NCBI GenBank assembly: GCA_020633415.1
Contig: JACKDQ010000004.1
Location: forward strand, 248,001-312,000
Direction: 5' to 3'
Source of the DNA: Deltaproteobacteria bacterium
Lineage (GTDB): Bacteria; Myxococcota_A; Polyangia; GCA-2747355
DNA length: 64,000 bases
In this document: piece by piece, positions 25,556 through 34,097 of the stretch
Position numbering within the stretch: position 1 is the stretch's first letter
Layout of the letters: every line of letters begins with the position of its first letter
Notes under the pieces: generated by a model
Databases searched by the model: none
The model's input: only the letters and a program-made list of their open reading frames with translations
Told to the model about the DNA's origin: nothing
Translations under genes and position numbers: made by a program

Positions 25556-26314
25556 CTAGCTGCGGCCAAAGCGCAGGGCGATGGCGAGCCAACCCTTGAG
25601 CAGATAGAGCACGTTCAGTGCGCTCCACAGCCAGAAGTAGAGGTCGAGGCGGTCGAAGGCGGCGAACAGATAAATGTGACTCGGGTAGTGATTGATCAAG
25701 CGCAAGAAGGTCATCAGCTGCTGCACGGCCCAGCGCAACGGGCTCTTGCTCTGCGCCGAGCGATTGGCTTCGTAATGGGCTTCGACCGGCGTGCGTTTGC
25801 CGGTGATTTCTGGGTGGCGCAAGAAGGTGGTTAGCGATGTCGCCGAAGCGACAGCGAAGACGCCAACCATTCCGGCGAGCAGGAACAGTTGATGCCCGGC
25901 GGCGAGCGGCTCGAGGGCGTAGTCTAGGCCGCCGAAGCGCCAGCAGCGTACGGCGAGCGCACCGACGAGAATTACCGCCTTGATCTCATCGGTAAAGAAA
26001 TCGAACAGATGCCCTTGGCGCGAGGCGAGCTTCTTGTGTCGCGCAAGCATGCCATCGGCGCAGTCGAGCAGATAGTTTAGCTCGATCACCAGCGCACCGA
26101 TCAGTGCGCCGAGCGTTCCTGGCAGTGCGATCAACAACGCAGCGCCCACGATGAAGATTATCAGACTCAGCAGGGTCAGCTGGTTAGGGGTCACGGGTGT
26201 GCGGGCGGCGAAAAATACCGCCACGCTAGCCAAGGGTCGCATCACATAACTATTGAACAGCTGGTCGTTCTGCTTGCGGGTTGCGAGGTAGATCTGTTTG
26301 CACTGGCTGAACAT
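25556..26314 (-). CDS. CDP-alcohol phosphatidyltransferase family protein
   Basis: Membrane enzyme transferring a phospho-alcohol from a CDP-activated donor. 252 aa with several hydrophobic helices. The family active-site motif D-x2-DG-x2-AR-x8-G-x3-D-x3-D is complete: DCADGMLARHKKLASRQG then HLFDFFTDE. The N-terminal part (KQIYLATRKQNDQLFNSYVMRPL) is like eukaryote-type or inositol-phosphate-type members, but the acceptor alcohol cannot be assigned. ATG at 26314. A second member of the family lies at 58739. Confidence 0.85.
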   Translation of the reverse strand: MFSQCKQIYLATRKQNDQLFNSYVMRPLASVAVFFAARTPVTPNQLTLLSLIIFIVGAALLIALPGTLGALIGALVIELNYLLDCADGMLARHKKLASRQGHLFDFFTDEIKAVILVGALAVRCWRFGGLDYALEPLAAGHQLFLLAGMVGVFAVASATSLTTFLRHPEITGKRTPVEAHYEANRSAQSKSPLRWAVQQLMTFLRLINHYPSHIYLFAAFDRLDLYFWLWSALNVLYLLKGWLAIALRFGRS

Positions 26315-26360
26315 CTCGTCGCTCCGTCTGATCGGCCACTACAGCGGCCGAAAACGCCTG

Positions 26361-27401
26361 CTAGGGGCGCACCGCTGCTAAAACGCGCAAGTAGTTTTTG
26401 CCGAGCGTTTTGCTGATCTGCTGGCGCGACCAGCCAAGGTCAAGCAGTGCCTGAACCAAGCGCGGCAGCTCACAAACCGTTTTCATGTCCCGTGGCGTTG
26501 TGATCATGCCGTCCCAATCGCTGCCCAGCGCGGGCAGATCCTCACCGCCCACGCGCAGGAGATGATCGAGATGCGCGGCGACGGCAGCGACCCGCCGGCC
26601 GCCGAGGAAGCCGATGTGATAGATCACGCCGACGACGCCGCCTCGCGCGGCGATCGCACGGATCTGCTCGTCATCGATATTCCGCCAACTCTTCTTCACC
26701 CCACAGACGCCGGTGTGAGAAACGATTGGCGGCAGGGTGTTGTCGTGGGCCTCGATCGCTCGCCAAAATCCCAGGCGGCTGATGTGCGAAAGATCGACCA
26801 TCACCTTGCGCTGGTTGAGCGCTGCGATGAGTTCGCAGCCCTCGTCGCTAAGGTCTGCACGTCGGCTGAATTTGGAAAAGGGCGAACTGGTTCGACCGTA
26901 GTTGGAATTGGTCAGATGCACGACGGTCACGCGAGTCACGGCGGGATCGAGCGCCTCGATCTGCTCGGAGCGAGCGATTGCGTTGCCGCCTTGGAGGCCG
27001 ATGAAACAGGCGTGGTTTCCCGCGGCGCGTGCGGCGCGATAGTCGCTGGCACTTTGAACCAGCTGTACTCCCGGGGCATCTTCGATGATCTGTTTTAGTC
27101 GCCGGGTATTTTTGGCCAGCGTTTGCGTGCGAGCGAAGCGGAACGGATTGGTCGCGATCGACATCACGCTTCCCGCAAGACCAGTGCGCAGCATGCGCGG
27201 GAAGTCGACCTGGCTGTAGTAGCGGGCGCCGAGCAGGCCGTGGCCATGTTCGCGGGTCAGATCGTAGCCAAAAACCCGGGTCCAGATGAACGACTCGACA
27301 TGCAGGTCGATCACCTCGCCCTCGCAGTAGATTTCGGCTGCCTGCTGACCGATCTGCAGGCGCGCGACAAAATCCTGCGCTCCCTCGGCTGATCCTGTCA
27401 C
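26361..27401 (-). CDS. Peptidase M19 (membrane dipeptidase) homolog with altered metal ligands
   Basis: About 346 aa TIM-barrel metallo-hydrolase of the renal-dipeptidase family. Recognised elements: VIDLHVESFIW (family HxD is HxE here), MVDLSHIS, IVSHTGVCGVKKSWRNIDDEQIRAIA and LPALGSDWDGMI. The bridging-Glu motif, usually EGG, reads IGLQGGNAI, so Gln replaces Glu. These changes would alter the binuclear zinc site. I chose the GTG at 27401, after the end of the small gene at 27460; upstream starts (27500, 27623) overlap that gene and show low-complexity sequence. No signal peptide is evident from this start. Substrate unknown. Confidence 0.8.
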   Translation of the reverse strand: MTGSAEGAQDFVARLQIGQQAAEIYCEGEVIDLHVESFIWTRVFGYDLTREHGHGLLGARYYSQVDFPRMLRTGLAGSVMSIATNPFRFARTQTLAKNTRRLKQIIEDAPGVQLVQSASDYRAARAAGNHACFIGLQGGNAIARSEQIEALDPAVTRVTVVHLTNSNYGRTSSPFSKFSRRADLSDEGCELIAALNQRKVMVDLSHISRLGFWRAIEAHDNTLPPIVSHTGVCGVKKSWRNIDDEQIRAIAARGGVVGVIYHIGFLGGRRVAAVAAHLDHLLRVGGEDLPALGSDWDGMITTPRDMKTVCELPRLVQALLDLGWSRQQISKTLGKNYLRVLAAVRP

Positions 27402-27459
27402 GCTGCGACTGTGCGGTGCGGGTCGATCGTTGTCAAGCCGCGGCCGATCGGCGTCGCCG

Positions 27460-27648
27460 CTAGCGCTGCCGGACGATGAAAAAGCGCGAACGGCTACCAT
27501 CGGGTCCGATGCGAAAGACCACCGGCTTGAGGCAGCGCGGGCAGCGCCCCTCGTAAGCGGTCCCTTGCGCGTTGCGATAGACGCGGTAGTAGACGCGACA
27601 GCAGTCAAAGCGCACGCCGACAAACGGTTGCGGTTTCTGGGCGGCCAT
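27460..27648 (-). CDS. Small zinc-ribbon-like protein
   Basis: 62 aa. GVRFDCCRVYYRVYRNAQGT then YEGRCPRCLKPVVFRIGPDG and SRFFIV: a CC...CxxC arrangement like a one-knuckle zinc ribbon. The pattern recurs, to my knowledge, in unnamed short proteins of myxobacteria and planctomycetes. ATG at 27648. It occupies the region that a longer start of the downstream dipeptidase would use in another frame; codon use and the Cys pattern favour this frame. Function unknown. Confidence 0.65.
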   Translation of the reverse strand: MAAQKPQPFVGVRFDCCRVYYRVYRNAQGTAYEGRCPRCLKPVVFRIGPDGSRSRFFIVRQR

Positions 27649-27733
27649 CGCCGATCACAACGGCCGTGCCGCCCAGGTCTTGAGGCCCGATCGCTAGCTG
27701 ATTAATTTTCTTCGAAAAAACGGTGCTGCCCGA

Positions 27734-28753
27734 CTAATCCGCTAGCAGCACAACCTTGCCAAAGTGCTTGCCGCTTTGCAGGTAGCTCAGGGCCTCAGCG
27801 GCCTGAGAAAAGCCGAATTGGCGATCGTCGACCACCGGATGCAGACGATGGGCAGCGGCAGCTTGCATCAGCTGCTCGAATCCTTGGCGATGACCGACGA
27901 GGATGCCTTGCACGCGAACCTGCTGCATCAGGATCGGCAGCAGATTGAGCGGCGCTGCAACGCCCGATAGCACGCCGATCAGGCTGATCGTGCCCCCCAA
28001 GCGAGTGGCACGCAGCGATTGCTCGAGCGTTTGTGCACCGCCGACCTCGATTACCTGGTCGATGCCCTCGGGTGGCGCGAGTTGACGTGCGGCTTGGCCC
28101 CATTTGGGCGTACTGCGATAGTTGATCGTTTCGTCGGCGCCCAGCGCCTTCATGCGCTCGAGTTTCTCGTTGCTGCTCGAGGTGGCGATCACGCGGCAGC
28201 CCATCAGCTTAGCGAGTTGCAGGGCGAAGATCGAAACGCCACCTGAGCCCTGGACCAGCACCGTCTGGCCGGCTTTGACCGAGCTTTCGACGGCCAACGC
28301 CGACCAAGCGGTGACGCCCGCACAGGGAAGGGTAGCCGCTTCAGCGTCGCTGAGATAATCGGCGACGGCGACCAGCCCCTCTTCATCGACGACCATTTCT
28401 TGGCAGAGCGTGCCGTCGAGTGGGCCACCGAGGGTTCCATTTCGTACGACCGCGTAGCTCGGCGGTCCAGCGATCCAGCCTTGGCAGAAGATCGGGCAGA
28501 CACGCTGGCCGATCTCGAATCGCCGACAACCGTCGCCACGTTCGATAATCTCGCCAACGCCATCGGAGCAGGGCACCAGGGGCAAGGGCTGCTTGGGATT
28601 GTACATCCCGCTAACCATCAGCAAGTCGCGATAGTTGAGCGAAACCGCCTTGATGCGAAGACGAACCTGGCGCGATCCCAAGGGGGCCGACGGCCGATCG
28701 ATTTGTCGCAAGTTGTCGAGCCCAAAGGCGCCATCAATGATCGTTGCTTTCAT
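27734..28753 (-). CDS. Quinone-oxidoreductase-like MDR dehydrogenase
   Basis: 339 aa NAD(P)H-dependent medium-chain reductase. SLNYRDLLMVSGMY, PLVPCSDGVGEI and the Rossmann motif VQGSGGVSIFALQLAKLMG are typical; ALGADETINYRS lies after the nucleotide site. Zinc-ligand motifs of alcohol dehydrogenases (GHE, four-Cys loop) are missing, so it is of the zinc-free quinone-oxidoreductase type, although close relatives are often named zinc-binding. ATG at 28753. Divergent from the GGQ protein, 101 bases apart. Confidence 0.85.
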   Translation of the reverse strand: MKATIIDGAFGLDNLRQIDRPSAPLGSRQVRLRIKAVSLNYRDLLMVSGMYNPKQPLPLVPCSDGVGEIIERGDGCRRFEIGQRVCPIFCQGWIAGPPSYAVVRNGTLGGPLDGTLCQEMVVDEEGLVAVADYLSDAEAATLPCAGVTAWSALAVESSVKAGQTVLVQGSGGVSIFALQLAKLMGCRVIATSSSNEKLERMKALGADETINYRSTPKWGQAARQLAPPEGIDQVIEVGGAQTLEQSLRATRLGGTISLIGVLSGVAAPLNLLPILMQQVRVQGILVGHRQGFEQLMQAAAAHRLHPVVDDRQFGFSQAAEALSYLQSGKHFGKVVLLAD

Positions 28754-28854
28754 CGATCGTCGAACTTAGCAGAGCTTGGGCCGAGGTTCATGCGATTCCG
28801 CGGCGAGCGAGGCGGTTTGACAGTCCCGCAGCGCTCAAATACCGTGGTTTGCCG

Positions 28855-29358
28855 ATGCATCCCTTGTTGCTCGATGACGCTGCGCTGCTTGCCGAGTGCG
28901 AGGTCGACACGTACCGTGCGTCGGGTCCCGGCGGACAAAAGCGCAACAAGACCGCCAGCGCCGTGCGCCTGCGCCACCGACCGACGGGCATCGCCGCTTC
29001 AGCCAGCGATAGCCGACTCCAGCAGCGGAACCGCCGGCTTGCCTTGTGTCGCTTGCGCCAAGCGATCGCTGGACGTTACCGTCAGCCGATCGCTTCACCG
29101 TATCAAATCCCTCCAGCGTTGGCTGCGTTGATCGCTCGCCGACCGCTAGCCCGCGACGGTGCTGAGTATGCCGCGGCGATCGGGCAGCTGCTCGATCTGC
29201 TCGCCGAACAACAGGCGGTTGTCCTTGCCACCGCCCGCCGGCTTGAGCTCAACAGCGGTCAGCTTTCCCGGCTGCTCACCGAGCAGCCCTGGGTCAATCG
29301 GTCGGTCAACCTGCTGCGCCAGCAGTATGGGCTGCGGCCGCTTTCACCGCGTCGCTAA
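28855..29358 (+). CDS. Peptide chain release factor-like protein (GGQ domain only)
   Basis: 167 aa. The catalytic GGQ loop is in YRASGPGGQKRNKTASAVRL, as in class I release factors, but there is no stop-codon recognition domain. Such short proteins (RF-H/ArfB-like) hydrolyse peptidyl-tRNA on stalled ribosomes. The C-terminal half is helical and Arg-rich (LTEQPWVNRSVNLLRQQYGL) without the classic ArfB tail. ATG at 28855 chosen at the start of family similarity; an upstream start at 28744 would overlap the divergent gene. Rescue function is inferred. Confidence 0.8.
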   Translation: MHPLLLDDAALLAECEVDTYRASGPGGQKRNKTASAVRLRHRPTGIAASASDSRLQQRNRRLALCRLRQAIAGRYRQPIASPYQIPPALAALIARRPLARDGAEYAAAIGQLLDLLAEQQAVVLATARRLELNSGQLSRLLTEQPWVNRSVNLLRQQYGLRPLSPRR

Positions 29359-29378
29359 GCCTGCGCATCGCGCCAGAG

Positions 29379-30524
29379 CTACAGCCCCATTTGCTTGGCG
29401 ATGATCACTTTCATGATCTCGTTGGTGCCGGCGTAGATCCGCTGAACGCGCGCGTCGACAAACGCGCGCGCTACCGGATACTCGGTCATGTAGCCATAAC
29501 CGCCATAGAGCTGCAGGCAATCATCGATTACCCGCTGGGCCATCTCGGTTTGCCAACACTTGGCCATCGAACACTCTTTGACCAGATATTTTCCGGCGGC
29601 GTGCTCGCTGACCAAACGGTCGAGAAAATGGCGGCCGATCTCGACCTGCGTTGCCGCATCAACCAACTTGAACTGCGTGTTCTGGAACTTGCTGATCGGC
29701 CGTTTGAACGCCTTGCGCTCCTGGCAGTAATTCAATGTGTCCTGCAACACCGTTTCGGCGATCGCTTGGGCGGCAATCGCGACGACCAGGCGTTCTTGTT
29801 GCAGGGCCTGCATCAGCATGATGAAGCCGGCGCCTTCGTGGCCGAGCAGATTTCCGGCGGGGATGCGGCAGTCCTCGAAGTGCAGCTCCGCCGTGTCTTG
29901 GGAGTGCATGCCGATCTTTTCCAGCTTTTTGCCTTTGCTAAAACCCGGGCGGTCGGCCTCGACGAGAAACAGCGAGATCGCCGTGTGCGGATCGGTCTCG
30001 GCGTCACCAGTCTTTGCGGCGACCACGCAGAGGTCACAGAGGATGCCGTTGGAGATGAACGTTTTGTTTCCGTTTAGTATCCAGCTATCGCCATCCTTGC
30101 GCGCGGTCATCTTCATCGAAGCCAGATCAGACCCTGCGTCGGGTTCGGTCATCGCCACGGCGGTGATCGTTTCCCCTCGCGCACAGCTGGCAAGCCAGCG
30201 ATCCTTTTGGGCATCGTTGCCGAAGCGATGGATGTAAGGCACGACGATGTCCGAGTGCAGTGGTGCCGCGAACCCTGACTCGTAGGCGCGGGCCAACTCC
30301 TCGATCACGATCGTCGCGTGGAGAAAGTCCCCGCCGGGGCCGCCATAACGCTCGTCGAGCCAGGTACAGAGCAGTCCCGCCTCACCGGCCTTTTTCCAGA
30401 CTTCGCGCGAGACGATGCCCGCTTCAAGCCACTGCTTTTGCTGGGGACGGACTTCGCGGTCGATAAACTGTCTAACCGCTTTCTGAAAGATCTTATGCTC
30501 TTCGCCAAATAAGCTGCGCTCCAC
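29379..30524 (-). CDS. Acyl-CoA dehydrogenase
   Basis: FAD enzyme catalysing alpha,beta-dehydrogenation of acyl-CoA. 381 aa, the standard length. Motifs: ITAVAMTEPDAGSDLASM (FAD/substrate loop), NGNKTFISNG, the catalytic-Glu region near the C-terminus in QLYGGYGYMTEYPVARAFVDAR and RIYAGTNEIMKVIIAKQM. The GTG at 30524 is chosen because GAGGAGG lies six bases upstream; an upstream start at 30692 would add 56 unlikely residues. No ETF or beta-oxidation partner is adjacent. Chain-length preference cannot be read. Confidence 0.93.
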   Translation of the reverse strand: MERSLFGEEHKIFQKAVRQFIDREVRPQQKQWLEAGIVSREVWKKAGEAGLLCTWLDERYGGPGGDFLHATIVIEELARAYESGFAAPLHSDIVVPYIHRFGNDAQKDRWLASCARGETITAVAMTEPDAGSDLASMKMTARKDGDSWILNGNKTFISNGILCDLCVVAAKTGDAETDPHTAISLFLVEADRPGFSKGKKLEKIGMHSQDTAELHFEDCRIPAGNLLGHEGAGFIMLMQALQQERLVVAIAAQAIAETVLQDTLNYCQERKAFKRPISKFQNTQFKLVDAATQVEIGRHFLDRLVSEHAAGKYLVKECSMAKCWQTEMAQRVIDDCLQLYGGYGYMTEYPVARAFVDARVQRIYAGTNEIMKVIIAKQMGL

Positions 30525-30699
30525 CAAAGCCTCCTCGCGCCGACACGCGCGCATCAAACGGTTTCGTCGACCGCGCCGCGCCGCGTTTCCTTGGCGGCGC
30601 TCGCTGCGGTCGCGGCATTGTAGCCAGATGCCGAGGTCGGGCAACCGCCATTCTTGATCGAGCGCAAGGCGACAGTGGGTGACATCGCGCACCCTCGCT

Positions 30700-30730
30700 G
30701 CTATCGTTAATTGATAGCAAACGATCGTTT
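30700..30730. promoter_or_regulatory. Two adjacent palindromes in a divergent promoter region
   Basis: GCTATC-GTTAATT-GATAGC (30700-30718) and the perfect 12-base AAACGATCGTTT (30719-30730) lie back to back between the acyl-CoA dehydrogenase (start 30524) and the small gene at 30749. The AT-rich first element may overlap a promoter. Symmetry suggests operators for a dimeric regulator, for example of fatty-acid metabolism; no consensus recognised. Confidence 0.45.
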
Positions 30731-30748
30731 TTGTGGTTGGAGGGTGTG

Positions 30749-30967
30749 ATGCCTGGGGAACAGCGGTTGGCGGCCTCGGTAGGGCGACCAGGTGGCGCTA
30801 GTGTCGCGCCCCGTCGTCCAATCACCTCGCCTCCTTTGCATTGGATGGCAAGCGAAGAGGCGATCGAGCTACGGGCGCTTGAATTGAAGCGCCAGAATCC
30901 GGGACGCTCGGAGGCAGAGCTTCACCGGCAAGCCGCCGCCGAGTACGACGCAGCGCGCTTCCGTTAG
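30749..30967 (+). CDS. Hypothetical small protein
   Basis: 72 aa, no signal peptide or membrane segment. The first 30 residues are Pro/Gly/Arg-rich, the rest forms a likely helix (EEAIELRALELKRQNPGRS then EAELHRQAAAEYDAARFR). ATG at 30749 has GGAGG seven bases upstream. It ends four bases before the convergent gene at 30971. No function recognised. Confidence 0.55.
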   Translation: MPGEQRLAASVGRPGGASVAPRRPITSPPLHWMASEEAIELRALELKRQNPGRSEAELHRQAAAEYDAARFR

Positions 30968-30970
30968 CGG

Positions 30971-31789
30971 TTAGCGCGCCGGTAGTTTGCACCAGTTAGG
31001 CGTGTCGATCGCGCCGGGGCCGTTCTGTTGCATCGTGCTGAGCAGCGGCCGGTTATCTTTCGTCGCCAGCGCTAGCGCGACCACGTCGATTTCTCCGTGA
31101 TTATCAAACAGCGAATCGCTCAGCAGTGCGTCGAGGCCGATGCCGTCGGCGGCACCGATCCAGCGCGCGACGCTCAGCCCACGGGCAGCTAAAACGCGGT
31201 CTTTTGCGATCACCAACTCGGCAGTCAGTTCGCCGCCGATCGCCAACGGTGAATGGCCTGTGAGCACGATCGCGCCGCCCCAAAGGTTTGCTCCGCAAAT
31301 CAATCCGCCGGCGCAGCGCAGCGCCGCGCAGCGGAGTTCGCCGAGGACAACCAATGTTGCGCTGGAGGCGACGGTCAGCGCAGTCGCCCGCAGCTCTCCG
31401 CCGATCAACAACACGCCCTCGGCGACGGTCAACTCCTCGGCGACCGACAAGTCGCCGCTGTAGACGACGGCCGCGGTTCCGAATTGAGCGGCGCTTCCCG
31501 GGATCTCTTGCGCTTCGGCTGGCAGCGCCTGTCGCGCGATCTGGGTCGCGACGTAACAGGCCAGCGGGTCATTGTCTAGCTGAGCGATCTTTTCTTCGAC
31601 GGTGCTTGGCTGATCGAGATCTTCGAGTGCGCCGAGGTCGGCATCGGCGAGCTGGCGCACCAGCCAGGCAAACAGCGCGTCGTCCTGCAGCCGCTGCGAT
31701 ACGCCGGCGAGTGCCTGTTGCCAGCAGGCGCGGTCGAAGGCGTGATAGCTGTGCAGGTAGAACGTGTCGGCGTCGACGGTTGCGCTCAC
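30971..31789 (-). CDS. Predicted beta-solenoid (polymer-forming-like) protein
   Basis: 272 aa without signal peptide. Residues about 105-215 show short repeated beta strands, e.g. GDLSVAEELTVAEGVLLIGG, ELRATALTVASSATLVVLG and ELRCAALRCAGGLICG, the alternating pattern of bactofilin-like right-handed solenoids. The flanks (first 100 and last 60 residues) are not recognised. GTG start at 31789, 15 bases after the lipoprotein gene it probably shares a transcript with. A structural or scaffold role is inferred only from the repeat pattern. Confidence 0.65.
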   Translation of the reverse strand: MSATVDADTFYLHSYHAFDRACWQQALAGVSQRLQDDALFAWLVRQLADADLGALEDLDQPSTVEEKIAQLDNDPLACYVATQIARQALPAEAQEIPGSAAQFGTAAVVYSGDLSVAEELTVAEGVLLIGGELRATALTVASSATLVVLGELRCAALRCAGGLICGANLWGGAIVLTGHSPLAIGGELTAELVIAKDRVLAARGLSVARWIGAADGIGLDALLSDSLFDNHGEIDVVALALATKDNRPLLSTMQQNGPGAIDTPNWCKLPAR

Positions 31790-31803
31790 GAGAATGGTCC
31801 GGA

Positions 31804-32328
31804 CTATTTGCGTTGGCCCGTGAGCGAGTAGCTGGCGACGCAGTCGACGCTGGTCTCGGCCGCCGAGCCGCTGGCCCAGCCGCGGGCTTCGCCGCTGACC
31901 TTGCCATTGGCGTCGATCGTGCCGGTCGCGCGGACGGTCGCGATCAGCGATGTTCCGCTGATCGTATTGAGCCCACCGATGTCGAAGCTGCCGTCGGTAT
32001 TGATCCCACCGCTGAGTTGGTCGACGACAAATTGGCTGTTGAGGCCGCTTGCCTCCAGTCGTCCTGCGGTCTGGGTCAGCGTCACCGAATCATCGGAGAC
32101 ACCGAAGCCGATTTCGCAGATCGCGAACCCGTCGGGGGCTGGACAGCGTCCGTCGCAGTCGGTGGTCGTTAGCGCGAGCAGGTAGCGGCCGCTGACGGCA
32201 CTGCCCTGGGCATTGCCATCGGGAAGTTTTGCGACGAGCTCGGTCTCCAGGCCCTGGTGGTCCGGGGCACTACTGCAGGCTGCCAGCCCGCTGCACAAAA
32301 AGCCTAACCAGCTGATTCGTCTGCGCAT
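31804..32328 (-). CDS. Lipoprotein of unknown function
   Basis: 174 aa. MRRRISWLGFLCSGLAACSS has a clear lipobox (LAAC, Cys18). The rest is Gly/Ser/Thr-rich and predicted beta: GRYLLALTTTDCDGRCP and SGTSLIATVRATGTIDANG. It has the same general style as the lipoprotein at 37663 (both end in short beta repeats with Cys), but no family is recognised. ATG at 32328; divergent from the Cys-rich lipoprotein at 32540. Confidence 0.72.
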   Translation of the reverse strand: MRRRISWLGFLCSGLAACSSAPDHQGLETELVAKLPDGNAQGSAVSGRYLLALTTTDCDGRCPAPDGFAICEIGFGVSDDSVTLTQTAGRLEASGLNSQFVVDQLSGGINTDGSFDIGGLNTISGTSLIATVRATGTIDANGKVSGEARGWASGSAAETSVDCVASYSLTGQRK

Positions 32329-32347
32329 CGCTGCAGCCTACGATCAA

Positions 32348-32402
32348 ACCGCTATAAATCAATAGTTAGCGGTCTGCCTGTGTAAGTGCTTGTATTTACA
32401 CA
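32348..32402. promoter_or_regulatory. Two inverted repeats in a divergent lipoprotein promoter region
   Basis: ACCGCTA (32348-32354)/TAGCGGT (32367-32373) with a 12-base AT-rich spacer, and TGTGTAA (32379-32385)/TTACACA (32396-32402) with a 10-base spacer. They sit 20-75 bases before the minus-strand lipoprotein start and form the most AT-rich patch in the area, so they probably overlap its promoter. Either operators or leader hairpins. Confidence 0.45.
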
Positions 32403-32539
32403 GATCAACTGCCAGCTCTACTGACCACCCACCTGGGGTCAGCCGTTTCCCGGTCGACAAATCGTCAGCGGAAAAGGGTTTGATTTCGAGGCGCTCTGCT
32501 CGGACAATCCCGGCACGAGTTTTGGATAGGCATTGACCC

Positions 32540-33928
32540 ATGCTTGGAAAACTTCGCGTTTTTTCCGTCCTAATCGTCAGCGTCGCGCTCGGCGCTTGCG
32601 AGGCTGGCACTGTCGGCATCTCCGACTGCGACGGTGGCCCTTGTGGTGGCGGCGACGCTGGCCTGCAGGTCGACCAGTACGTCCCGAAAGCCAATCCCAA
32701 CGACTGCAAAAACGACCGCGACTGCTCCCATCCCTACGTTTGCCATACCACGACCCATCGCTGCGTACCGCCCTCGGCCAAGAACAACGGCCTTTGCAGT
32801 TTGATCGAAGGCACTGGCTGCGATGATCCCAACCATGAATGCATCGACGGTGTTTGCCAGCCTCCGCCGGGCAAGTGCGACTGGAACGAGGACTGTCCGG
32901 GCGCGCTGATCTGCAAGGATCACCAATGTGCTCCCGACGACAAGATCCCTGGCGATGGCTGTGTGGTGAAGGCGGACTGCACGACGCCGGGAACGATTTG
33001 CGTCGGTGGTCAGTGCATACCCGAGGGCGACTGCAAGGTACCTCACAATGACAATCGCCTGGCCGGTGCTTGGACGTTCTCCAGCACGCTCAAGATTCGC
33101 GATGGCCTCAAGGGCTTTACCAAGGGACTTTTGGGCTTCGCCAAATTCGCCAACGATCTGATCACCGGACGGTTCGAGATCAAAGGCGACGGGGTGACCT
33201 CGATCGTCGTCAGCGAACTCGGTAGGTTCGCGGGCAACGAAGCTAGGAAATACCTGCCGTCGTGGGCGACAGAGCTTGTGGCCTGGTTGGCGGCGCTCAA
33301 CGATGTGCTCGACGAGTGGAAGATCGTCAGCACCGAAACGCTGACCCGTGTGGGGCCCGATCAATACATCGGCGTCTCGAAGTGGTCGCAGATCGAATTC
33401 GACTATCTTGGGCAGCAAGTTGTCACCGACCCGAAGAACCTGCCGGGACTCGGCCAGTTGGCGAGTCTGCCGTATAGCGCGCGCGAGGTGTGCGGTACGT
33501 TCTTCATCGATCCGATGCGCATCAACAGCAGCGTCGGTAACATTTGGCGCTGGGCGCTCGAGGCGGCGATGACTGCGATCACTTGCACCAACAAGAAGAT
33601 CAACTGTCAGACCAATCTGAACTCGGCGTTGAGCGGCCTGATCGATTGCGCCGGCCTTGGTCTTTCGGCGAGCAATTCGAATAACAACCTGGTCAACCGC
33701 TTTGCTGGAACGCTGGAGGCGGGCTGCCAAGTGGCCAAGGACGCGCTGATCACCGGCTTGATCAAAGAGCTAAGCGATGCGTCGGTAACGATGAAGTACA
33801 TGACGCTGCGTGGTAAGGCCGACATCTCTAACGACAGCCAATTGACCGCTGGACGCTGGTACGGAACCCTCGGCGGCACTTTCGGTGGTGGAAACTTCGA
33901 AGGCGATTTCAGCGCCTTTCGTCAGTAA
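32540..33928 (+). CDS. Cys-rich lipoprotein with disulfide-module N-terminus
   Basis: 462 aa. MLGKLRVFSVLIVSVALGAC is a lipoprotein signal (LGAC). Residues about 55-170 hold four repeated Cys modules of the form C-x4-DC-x5-C-x6-C (NDCKNDRDCSHPYVCHT, GKCDWNEDCPGALICKDHQC), common in secreted myxobacterial proteins. The C-terminal 290 residues are not recognised; they have few Cys and alternate helix and beta. ATG at 32540. Likely a surface or periplasmic protein; no enzyme motif seen. Confidence 0.78.
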   Translation: MLGKLRVFSVLIVSVALGACEAGTVGISDCDGGPCGGGDAGLQVDQYVPKANPNDCKNDRDCSHPYVCHTTTHRCVPPSAKNNGLCSLIEGTGCDDPNHECIDGVCQPPPGKCDWNEDCPGALICKDHQCAPDDKIPGDGCVVKADCTTPGTICVGGQCIPEGDCKVPHNDNRLAGAWTFSSTLKIRDGLKGFTKGLLGFAKFANDLITGRFEIKGDGVTSIVVSELGRFAGNEARKYLPSWATELVAWLAALNDVLDEWKIVSTETLTRVGPDQYIGVSKWSQIEFDYLGQQVVTDPKNLPGLGQLASLPYSAREVCGTFFIDPMRINSSVGNIWRWALEAAMTAITCTNKKINCQTNLNSALSGLIDCAGLGLSASNSNNNLVNRFAGTLEAGCQVAKDALITGLIKELSDASVTMKYMTLRGKADISNDSQLTAGRWYGTLGGTFGGGNFEGDFSAFRQ

Positions 33929-34097
33929 CCAGACCTTCTGCGCGCCGTTGCACTACAGCGTACGAGGTCTCACCGCGCTGTGATCCGCAAAACCTCTCCG
34001 ACGCTGCGGCTGGACAGCTGCCGGCCTTCCGCGGTACCAATGCCGACTCATCGTCAAGACTTAGTGACGCCGGGTATCCGACAAGATTGGAGGGACG

